Part shown: piece after piece, positions 25,554-31,301 of the stretch
Position numbering within the stretch: the stretch's first letter is position 1
How the letters are laid out: each line of letters starts with the position of its first letter
Assembly (NCBI RefSeq): GCF_016429285.1
Contig: NZ_JAELUI010000051.1
Coordinates: 1 to 35,412 of the forward strand
Reading direction: 5' to 3'
DNA: 35,412 nt
Source of the DNA: Ralstonia sp. ASV6
GTDB taxonomy: Bacteria; Pseudomonadota; Gammaproteobacteria; Burkholderiales; Burkholderiaceae
Program-made: the position numbers and the translations under genes
The notes under the pieces: model-generated
Database searches by the model: none
Seen by the model: the letters and a program-made list of their open reading frames with translations, nothing else
Told to the model about the DNA's origin: nothing

Positions 25554-26438
25554 TCAGCCGGCGGCAAGCCCGTAGGAGGATTGTTGCTTGCCCGACACTT
25601 CCGATACGGGCAGTCGGGGGGTGAACCGGTGGTGCTCCACAACGCCACCCTTGACGAAGACAAGCGTCTCTTCCTGGATTTCCTCCCAGGCGTCGGCCAA
25701 GTCGATCAAAGGTTCGGACAGCACAAGTACCGCATCATCGCCCGCATCTGTAATCCGGGAGTTGTCCGGGTAAAGCTCGTGCAGATGCCGGAACGACGTG
25801 CTGTGGAAGAGGGATCGCGAATCCCGCTCGCTGGAGTAGCGCGCCGCGATGATCTGCTCACCGTCGGTCACGCAGACAGTCATGTTCACTGGGTGCTCCA
25901 CGCCATGCCGGTGCCCAACGTGCTCAATCAGTCCCACCATCTGTTCCAGCGCGCCGCGTGGCTCTCGCTGCAGACCAAACGTGAGCGCGAGGAAGAACAT
26001 GACTTCGGAGTCCGTCGACCCCTCGATCCAGCGAAACAGCTCGGGCGCGACCTCCATCATCAGGTCACGCCGCAGCGTCGGGTATTCGCGAATCAGCCCG
26101 TTGTGGGCAAACAGCCAGCGACCATATCGGAACGGGTGGCAGTTGGTTTCCTGCGTGGGAGTGTCCGTGGCGGCGCGAACATGCGCCACGAACAACGGCG
26201 ACCGGATAGCACGAGCAGCTTCGCGCAGGTTTGTGTCGTTCCAGGCTGGGTGCAGGCACCGATACCGAAACGGCACCTCGGAGTGGTTTCCATACCACCC
26301 AATGCCGAAGCCATCCCCATTGGTAGTGGTATGCCCCAGACGCGACCGCAGGCTCTGGTCGATCAGCGAATGGGTCGGTCGAAACAGCACCGTCTCCATC
26401 TGAATAGGGTTGCCAGAGTAGGCCAGCCAGCGACACAT
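25554..26438 (-). CDS. Class II glutamine amidotransferase (YafJ-like)
   Basis: This 294-residue protein is an N-terminal nucleophile glutaminase: Cys2 (MCRWLAYSG) becomes the catalytic N-terminal cysteine after removal of Met. The family contacts are visible: GHTTTNGDGFGIGWYG, LFVAHVRAATDTPTQETNCHPF and RWLFAHNGLIREYP, followed by STDSEVMFFLALTF. The domain hydrolyses glutamine to supply ammonia, but the synthetase partner is not encoded nearby and the physiological reaction of YafJ-type proteins is not settled. The related EgtC (ergothioneine) family is an alternative, but no egt genes are present. The start is at 26438, with no strong ribosome site. It is flanked by uvrA and an MscS channel in the same direction, with separate spacing. 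Confidence 0.9.
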   Translation of the reverse strand: MCRWLAYSGNPIQMETVLFRPTHSLIDQSLRSRLGHTTTNGDGFGIGWYGNHSEVPFRYRCLHPAWNDTNLREAARAIRSPLFVAHVRAATDTPTQETNCHPFRYGRWLFAHNGLIREYPTLRRDLMMEVAPELFRWIEGSTDSEVMFFLALTFGLQREPRGALEQMVGLIEHVGHRHGVEHPVNMTVCVTDGEQIIAARYSSERDSRSLFHSTSFRHLHELYPDNSRITDAGDDAVLVLSEPLIDLADAWEEIQEETLVFVKGGVVEHHRFTPRLPVSEVSGKQQSSYGLAAG

Positions 26439-26552
26439 GATGCGTTACCGTAGGGTGGGTATTTGGAAAGTGAGTCTAGGCAATGCGGTCGGGAATGCAC
26501 AGAAAAAGTGTTGCGCGCTCGCACACCCTGGGCACTCCCGCAACGCAGCGGT

Positions 26553-27440
26553 TTATCGCTGCGCCAATGCCTCGCCGCCGTGCCGGGTGGGCGTATTCCC
26601 GGCGTCTTGTGTTGCGTCATGCACGATATGTAGCTCGCGCATGCGGACGGGCAGGGTGCAGCGCGCGTCCTTGAGCGTCGTACGAACTTGCTGTGCCAGC
26701 TTCCAGCGCATTTCCCAGAAATGCTCGGTCTTGGCCCAGACCCGCAGGTTCAGCACCGCCACGCTGTCGTCAAAGCGCATGACCATTGCCATCGGGGCGG
26801 GATCCGGCAACACCAGCGGCTCGCTGCTGGCTAGCGCCTTGAGCGCCTCGATCGCGCCGGTAATGTCATCGTGCAGCGACACCTCGGTTTCCAGGTCCAG
26901 CCGGCGAGTCGGGTTGCGCGTGTAATTGCGCACCGAGTTGCTCCAGAGCGCGCTGTTTGGCACGTACTCGCAAATGCCGTCTGGTTTGGCCAGTCGCGTC
27001 ATGAACAGGCCGACTTCCTCCACAGTACCGGCCACCTGGCCACCACCGCCTTCGATGTAGTCATCCACCCGAAACGGACGCAGCGCAAGCAGCATGATGC
27101 CCGCGGCAATGTTCTGGAGCGTGCCTTGCAAAGCCAAACCAATGGCCAGACCCGCTGCGCCCAGCACAGCAATGATGCTTGCCGTTTCAATACCTAGCCG
27201 GGACAGCGCCCCGACGACAGCAAGGATGCGGATACCCCAGACGCTGATGTCACAGAGGATTGGCGTGAGCGTGGCGTCAAGCTTGGCTTGGCGGCTCATC
27301 ATCCGGCTCAACCAACGGCCGATGAGTTTTGACAGCCACCAGCCACCGAAGAGAATCAGCAGCGCGGTACACAGGCTGATCGCGAAATGACTGAAGGATC
27401 CCCAGAGAATGGGGTCCAGGTAAGTGTGAAGGTTTTCCAT
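26553..27440 (-). CDS. Small-conductance mechanosensitive channel, MscS family
   Basis: MscS channels open on membrane tension and release solutes in osmotic downshock. This 295-residue protein has three N-terminal membrane helices (about residues 18-36, 66-88 and 89-115) and the pore-lining TM3 SIIAVLGAAGLAIGLALQGTLQNIAAG, with the Gly/Ala packing pattern and the following beta domain starting at PFRVDDYIE. The cytosolic alpha/beta part follows (RLDLETEVSLHDDITGAIEALKALA...). The length matches E. coli MscS (286 aa). It starts at 27440, immediately next to the dif-like prophage junction, so its upstream control region is shortened to about 66 nt. Confidence 0.94.
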   Translation of the reverse strand: MENLHTYLDPILWGSFSHFAISLCTALLILFGGWWLSKLIGRWLSRMMSRQAKLDATLTPILCDISVWGIRILAVVGALSRLGIETASIIAVLGAAGLAIGLALQGTLQNIAAGIMLLALRPFRVDDYIEGGGGQVAGTVEEVGLFMTRLAKPDGICEYVPNSALWSNSVRNYTRNPTRRLDLETEVSLHDDITGAIEALKALASSEPLVLPDPAPMAMVMRFDDSVAVLNLRVWAKTEHFWEMRWKLAQQVRTTLKDARCTLPVRMRELHIVHDATQDAGNTPTRHGGEALAQR

Positions 27441-27506
27441 CGTTCAATGCGTGTGACGTGACCTTGTGGTGGGAACCAGACTTTGGTGCTTGGTTCCCGT
27501 TAATTT

Positions 27507-27534
27507 TTATCGTGTAATTTGTGTTATGTTAAAT
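27507..27534 (+). other. dif-like XerC/XerD site, left prophage junction
   Basis: TTATGTTAAAT (27524-27534) is identical to the XerD arm of E. coli dif. It is preceded by a 6-nt centre TTTGTG and an 11-nt XerC-side arm TTATCGTGTAA that matches the E. coli arm at 5 of 11 positions. Filamentous phages of the CTX and Ralstonia RSS type integrate at dif through the host Xer recombinases and carry no integrase; none is seen here. The site falls exactly between the host MscS gene and the first phage-region ORFs. The second att copy should lie beyond the right end of the window. Confidence 0.75.
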
Positions 27535-27557
27535 CGCGTCGACGTCTGTGGGCTCGT

Positions 27558-27803
27558 CTACAGCAGGCGCTGCGTGCAATCCAGGCACGCGCGGAACCGG
27601 CACCCGCGTGACCGGCAGCACATCAGCAAGTCCAGCACCTCCCTCTTTGAAACGCCTGCCTCGAGCAGGCGTTTTTTCTTCTTCTCGATCTTTCTGTAAT
27701 AGCGCCGCCGCGGCGCATCTTGGATGCCACGGCGCAGATACCGGATATGCCAGTACAGGTTCCGAATCTCTCGCGCCAAGGCCCGCTTCTCATCGTCGGA
27801 CAC
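27558..27803 (-). CDS. Small basic hypothetical protein next to att site
   Basis: This 81-residue ORF begins with GTG 27803 after a good AGGGGTG ribosome site. The N-terminal 55 residues are highly charged and helical (EKRALAREIRNLYWHIRYLRRG, then a KIEKKKKRLLEAG stretch). The C-terminus carries four Cys. It might be a small DNA- or RNA-binding phage protein, but I do not recognise a family. A plus-oriented terminator overlaps the middle of the frame, and the Lys run is encoded by the T-run, which lowers confidence. A second ORF in another frame starts from ATG 27808. If neither is real, 27441-27851 contains only the att site and the terminator. Confidence 0.45.
   Translation of the reverse strand: MSDDEKRALAREIRNLYWHIRYLRRGIQDAPRRRYYRKIEKKKKRLLEAGVSKREVLDLLMCCRSRGCRFRACLDCTQRLL
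27651..27680 (+). terminator. Strong intrinsic terminator inside left prophage end
   Basis: Perfect 9-bp GC-rich stem AACGCCTGC (27651-27659) and GCAGGCGTT (27665-27673), loop CTCGA, followed by TTTTCTTCTT. This is a canonical Rho-independent terminator on the plus strand. No plus-strand gene precedes it in the window. In the circular phage form, plus-strand transcription from beyond the right end would arrive here. Confidence 0.75.
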
Positions 27804-27851
27804 ATCACCCCTGCGTGTTATCTTTACGCAACACTATCAACGGGGTGCGCG

Positions 27852-28352
27852 ATGCGCAACATCAACCTCTGGACGATTGTCATCTGCCTGGCCGGCGGGC
27901 TGTACGTCTACAAGTACTACCCGCGAGACGGGGCCAAAGTCGAAATCGCGCTACCCAGCATCACGCCTCAACCGACGCCCGTAACGCCGCCGCCAGAGCC
28001 GCCAAAGCCTGCGCCAGTGGTCACGGCACAGCCTCAGTACCAACCAGCTCCAGCGCCGGCACCACAGCCTGCTCAGCAGGTCGGCAGCATTGATCCCTGG
28101 ACCGCCGAGCTGGCGCGCCAGGCGGATGCGCGAATCGCAAGGCAACGACGAGAATGGGCCGCCCAAGACCAGCAGGCCGCCCAGGTGCAGACGGCACAAG
28201 CAACTGCAGCTGGTGCTACGTGCGCCGCCTGGCGGAATGAAAAGGAAGCTGCGGTTGCAAACCTGCGCCGCGGTGGCGACGCTCAGTGGATGAACTTCTG
28301 GAATCAGCGCTTCCACGCTGCAAATGATGCGCTGTATCGCAACCACTGCTGA
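27852..28352 (+). CDS. Hypothetical membrane-anchored/exported protein, Pro-rich
   Basis: This 166-residue product has an N-terminal signal anchor (INLWTIVICLAGGLYVYKYY), a Pro/Ala/Gln-rich linker (residues 40-80) and a charged helical C-terminal half with two Cys (ATCAAWRNEKEAA... and the terminal NHC). It is the only plus-strand coding gene found in the prophage, divergent from the small basic ORF and convergent with the AT-hook gene. ATG 27852 is chosen because the predicted membrane helix then begins at the N-terminus; the frame is open upstream to 27720 without a plausible start. The function is not recognised. Position suggests an accessory gene rather than a virion gene. Confidence 0.65.
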   Translation: MRNINLWTIVICLAGGLYVYKYYPRDGAKVEIALPSITPQPTPVTPPPEPPKPAPVVTAQPQYQPAPAPAPQPAQQVGSIDPWTAELARQADARIARQRREWAAQDQQAAQVQTAQATAAGATCAAWRNEKEAAVANLRRGGDAQWMNFWNQRFHAANDALYRNHC

Positions 28353-28533
28353 AAAGCGGGCTTGCAAAAGAGGGGGTGTTTGGATGTGGGTAGCCTTGTA
28401 TGTACGTACCTGGTCGTACCCGCTGCTCGGTCCCGCCAGCCGCGCTGGCCGCGCGACAACCGCCCGAAGCACAGTTTGATACGGGGACTAAGCCGCCCAG
28501 CAAAGGCGCGGACACTCCCGACGCTAGATGCTG
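28353..28533. other. Convergent intergenic segment in prophage
   Basis: This 181-nt stretch lies between the convergent exported-protein and AT-hook genes. It contains a 6-bp hairpin GCCAGC-CGC-GCTGGC (28435-28449) and a GTACGTACC/GGTACGTA pair (28403 and 28551 regions). No clear terminator T-run or ORF is seen. It could hold a packaging or minor-strand origin signal, which cannot be assigned by eye. Confidence 0.3.
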
Positions 28534-29292
28534 TTACTTCGGTACGTAAGGCACATAGCGACCCTGGATCGCCTCGCTCACGAAATGCCAGGCACCAATG
28601 CCCAAATCAGTAATGCCGTTTGCAGGCGCCGAGTTGAAAAGCTCAGATCTACCGGCCCGTTTCTTCCCCTTACAAGCCAAGGCAAGCAGCTGCAGCACGA
28701 GCTGCAAGACAACGCGATCAGAAGAATTACCGTTACTCGACGTAACGGATTTTTGAGCTGCCTTCAACTGGGCAATCTCAGCCACCAGCTCTTGACGCTG
28801 ATCCTCTTTGAAAACAGCCAGGTCATAAGCCTTGCCCCGCTCTTCGATCGTCAGATCCAGCTCTTTACGCAGCTTGCCGTTGCGGGCCAGCTCAGCAGCG
28901 TGAGACTTCTGCAGGTGAGCGACAGTCTTGCGCAGCTCGTCAATCTCAGCCTGGTCGTCACCATCATCCAAACGCTGCTTCATCGCACGAAGCGGCAGCA
29001 GCTCATCGGTGAGCTCATCAATCGTCTCGTGAGCCTCAGCCAGGTCAGCACGAAGCGCCTCCACCTCCAGGCGGCACTCATCGTAGGCGTCAACATCGGA
29101 AAGCATTTCCGTTACGGTCATGCGCTTAGTAACGGATTTAGCATCCACCGGCTGCTGAGCCTTGCGACGAGCTCGAAACGCAGCCTGGCGTTCTGCATTG
29201 CTCATCGCGTGCGCCTTGCGCGGACGACCACGGCCCCGCTTCTGCTCTACACCAGGCAGTTCGCCAGTCACGTTATCCGTTACGTCACGCAT
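28534..29292 (-). CDS. AT-hook and coiled-coil protein (putative DNA-binding phage protein)
   Basis: This 252-residue protein begins with a basic region carrying an AT-hook-like core (KRGRGRPRKAHA), then SNAERQAAFRARRKAQQP, and continues as a long heptad-rich coiled coil from about residue 60 to 200 (for example EVEALRADLAEAHETIDELTDELL). The C-terminus is Gly/Pro-rich. No enzyme motif is present. The layout resembles KfrA/StpA-like or nucleoid-associated proteins in a general way, but I do not recognise a family. The ATG at 29292 follows the upstream stop by one nucleotide, so translation is coupled to the small membrane protein. The coding sequence contains several copies of AGTAACGGAT, the half-site of the operator that controls this operon. 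Confidence 0.7.
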   Translation of the reverse strand: MRDVTDNVTGELPGVEQKRGRGRPRKAHAMSNAERQAAFRARRKAQQPVDAKSVTKRMTVTEMLSDVDAYDECRLEVEALRADLAEAHETIDELTDELLPLRAMKQRLDDGDDQAEIDELRKTVAHLQKSHAAELARNGKLRKELDLTIEERGKAYDLAVFKEDQRQELVAEIAQLKAAQKSVTSSNGNSSDRVVLQLVLQLLALACKGKKRAGRSELFNSAPANGITDLGIGAWHFVSEAIQGRYVPYVPK

Positions 29293-29559
29293 ATTAGAGA
29301 CCCCGCTTGGCAGAGCGGAAATTTTCCACAACCAACCCGACCACAGCGAGGCAAAGCAATACGCCGGCCCCAACGCGACAACACCAAGCTGCGTACTCAA
29401 CAGCATCCACCGTTACGCCCAACTCAACATGGAGCTTCGTCCCGAAAAACAGCACCATGTACGAAATGACCATCGCCCACAAACTCAGAATCGCCGGACC
29501 CAAGCACCACATAGCCACCCCCTTATCAATGATTCTATTTTACGTTACTAGTAACGGAT
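28730..29559. repeat. Dispersed AGTAACGGAT / ATCCGTTACT motif cluster
   Basis: The core GTAACGG or CCGTTAC occurs at 28730-28736, 28742-28748, 29109-29115, 29129-29135, 29277-29283, 29410-29416 and 29551-29557. Copies pair as palindromes at 28730-28748 (spacer TCGAC) and 29543-29556. The cluster spans the accessory operon and its promoter; outside it I find only isolated partial matches (for example 30191-30199 in zot). Codon bias alone would not place the palindrome in the promoter. Confidence 0.65.
29294..29512 (-). CDS. Small two-helix membrane protein, first gene of accessory operon
   Basis: This 72-residue product has two hydrophobic helices (PAILSLWAMVISYMVLFF and the later CRVGAGVLLCLAVVGLVV), with a short basic tail (ENFRSAKRGL). 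The ATG at 29512 is chosen because AAGGGGG lies 5 nt upstream; the GTG at 29518 is too close to it. Its stop lies 1 nt before the AT-hook gene start. It is transcribed from the operator-containing promoter at 29537-29565. No family recognised; a membrane partner of the AT-hook protein or a superinfection factor are possibilities only. Confidence 0.65.
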   Translation of the reverse strand: MWCLGPAILSLWAMVISYMVLFFGTKLHVELGVTVDAVEYAAWCCRVGAGVLLCLAVVGLVVENFRSAKRGL

Positions 29560-29565
29560 ATTCAA
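29537..29565 (-). promoter_or_regulatory. Promoter with palindromic operator filling the spacer
   Basis: On the minus strand TTGAAT (29565-29560, -35) and TAAAAT (29542-29537, -10) are separated by exactly 17 nt. The spacer contains the perfect 14-bp palindrome CGTTACTAGTAACG (29543-29556). A repressor bound there would block RNA polymerase. The start of transcription would be near 29530, about 18 nt before the ATG at 29512 and its AAGGGGG site. Confidence 0.7.
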
Positions 29566-29594
29566 TTACTGTTACACTTTTTTGGTAACGAAAA

Positions 29595-30959
29595 TTACGT
29601 CCGACCACCAAGGACGGTGTGCACCTTATTGCGCGGCTGGACCAAACCATCACTGCCATACCCCGGCCAAGGCTGCTCTATGCCGTTATCACGGGCCGCA
29701 GAGCGATCTGGAGCAGCCTCTGCACTCCTGACCGCCACCACAGCGTCAGAATCGCTGCTAGAGCCTCCTGAGCCCGCCATACTGGCGATCGCACGGTTGT
29801 CAGCTTCGCTAACCTTGCCGAACGGCTCCAACGGCCAGCTCGTCACCGCGATATGCACGCCCGCCTTAGACAGAACCACGTGCTCTCCGTAGGCCGACCT
29901 GGCAACGCCCCAGCCGAACTCTTCGAGCTGGGCAGCACTCAAGCGCTCCTTCAACCTGAAACTCTCGTCGTACCACTCCACCACCAGGCGCGCCCCCCTC
30001 GCCCCCCACACCAGGCCAGACAACCGCGGCCGCCATTTCTGCGAAATTGCAGCCACGTAGTCATCAGCCATCGCATCCTGCTTTTGCGACTCGGCAACCG
30101 GAGCACTCTTGCCCTGGACCGGCTGAGCCTGGCTGACGTTAGCCTGCACAGCGGACGCAGGCGCGGCAGCAGGTGCGGGCGTACTAGACACCGTTACGGT
30201 CTTCTCGACCTTGTGACCTGCGTTGAGACTCTTCTCCAGGCCGCCGCCCTTGAAAGCGTGCCAGAGGAACCAGACAGCGCCGACCAGGCCAATCACCATC
30301 AGCGGCACAAACTTGCGCAGCACAGGGTTGCTCCACACGTTGGTGCGCGCATCCTTGTACGTCTCAGTGTTGCTGGTGCTGTCCTGATGGCTCTTGTAGG
30401 TGCCGAAGTACTTCGGGTCGTACACCTCACTGCCCTTGTTAATCTGCGTGAACTTGATCTTGGTGCCGTTGTGCTGGCCCTTGTACGCGGTCCACTTGTA
30501 CTTCTTGTCGTTGCCGCGCGCGTTCATCTTCTCAAACACGATCTTCTGGTCGACACGGTTAACCCAGACCGGATGCACGCCACCAGCGCCCTGGAGCACC
30601 TGGCACATCAACACAACATCCAGACCGCGATGACGGTGCTCAGCAATGGCCTTGATCTGGTCCTGGCCCATCGACCGCGACGTGCCATGCGGCCAGAAGT
30701 TCTGTGCCTCATCCAAGATCACCAGGCTATCGTTCTCAACCAGCTCGTTCCACTGAAGCACCTGGTCTTCCGGAATCTCATGCAGCAGCTCTTTCACCCG
30801 ATCCTGCTCGATGCCAGCTACCTCAGCAATCTTGGCATGGTCCAAACCGTTGATCCGGGCAAATACCTTGCGCCCCTTCTGCAACGCCGGAATCAACCGC
30901 TTCACCACCGCTTCCCACGTCTTGCCTGCACCAGGCAGACCCTCATGAACGATCAGCAT
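29595..30959 (-). CDS. zot: Zot / pI-type filamentous phage assembly ATPase
   Basis: Zot-family proteins (pI in Ff phages) are inner-membrane ATPases that drive virion assembly and extrusion. Walker A is GLPGAGKT (residues 7-14) and Walker B is LVILDEAQ (79-86). A single membrane helix (about 216-236, KFVPLMVIGLVGAVWFLWHAF) separates the cytosolic N-terminal ATPase from a periplasmic C-terminal part rich in Ala/Pro/Gln/Ser. The name comes from the V. cholerae toxin, but here the family role is phage morphogenesis. Product 454 aa; the length is typical. The start at 30959 lies 4 nt past the stop of the pVI-like gene, so it is translated as part of the morphogenesis operon. It is the last gene of that operon. 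Confidence 0.95.
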   Translation of the reverse strand: MLIVHEGLPGAGKTWEAVVKRLIPALQKGRKVFARINGLDHAKIAEVAGIEQDRVKELLHEIPEDQVLQWNELVENDSLVILDEAQNFWPHGTSRSMGQDQIKAIAEHRHRGLDVVLMCQVLQGAGGVHPVWVNRVDQKIVFEKMNARGNDKKYKWTAYKGQHNGTKIKFTQINKGSEVYDPKYFGTYKSHQDSTSNTETYKDARTNVWSNPVLRKFVPLMVIGLVGAVWFLWHAFKGGGLEKSLNAGHKVEKTVTVSSTPAPAAAPASAVQANVSQAQPVQGKSAPVAESQKQDAMADDYVAAISQKWRPRLSGLVWGARGARLVVEWYDESFRLKERLSAAQLEEFGWGVARSAYGEHVVLSKAGVHIAVTSWPLEPFGKVSEADNRAIASMAGSGGSSSDSDAVVAVRSAEAAPDRSAARDNGIEQPWPGYGSDGLVQPRNKVHTVLGGRT

Positions 30960-30963
30960 GTCA

Positions 30964-31293
30964 TCACCATTGGAAAAGCGTCACGACCTTGCGGGCCATA
31001 CGGAACGCGAAGGCAGCACCAAGCAGGCTGATGCCCTGCCCGATATTGAAAACGCCGAAGAAATAGAGCACGTCACCACCGAGCGAGCCAAACAGGGTCT
31101 GTAGGCTCACGCCAGTCAGAAACGTGGGCGTGGGCAGATAGCTCAGCACGTAAGAAAAGCCCTGCAACAGGAGGTCCAGGGCATCAATGAACAGATCCTC
31201 AGTGATCTGCCAGATCGCAACGAAGATCGCGACAAAGATGTCGTCCAACCACTTCGCAAAGGCGCTGATCGCGTTGATGACCGCATCAAACAT
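30964..31293 (-). CDS. Minor coat protein, pVI-like (DUF2523 family)
   Basis: This 109-residue hydrophobic protein sits in the position of gene VI, directly before zot. It has three hydrophobic segments (about residues 18-35, 45-75 and 82-100) and a short basic C-terminus (RMARKVVTLFQW). DUF2523 proteins are the inoviral counterparts of pVI, which caps the end of the virion together with pIII. Start ATG 31293 lies 8 nt after the pIII-like stop. The family assignment rests on size, hydrophobic pattern and gene order. Confidence 0.85.
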   Translation of the reverse strand: MFDAVINAISAFAKWLDDIFVAIFVAIWQITEDLFIDALDLLLQGFSYVLSYLPTPTFLTGVSLQTLFGSLGGDVLYFFGVFNIGQGISLLGAAFAFRMARKVVTLFQW

Positions 31294-31301
31294 GGCTCAC
31301 C

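Noticed and set aside
27466-27700. tRNA gene as the prophage integration target
   Set aside because: No cloverleaf or TTCRANYC arm could be found; the XerD arm of a dif-like site explains the junction.
27623-27808. Alternative 61-residue minus-strand frame near the att site
   Set aside because: It overlaps the 81-residue ORF in another frame, has no recognisable composition bias, and only one of the two can be the main product. The 81-residue frame has the better charged-helix pattern.
30191-30199. CCGTTACGG inside zot as another operator copy
   Set aside because: It lacks the AGTAACGGAT flanks, stands alone, and lies outside the cluster; likely chance within Thr-Val-Thr codons.
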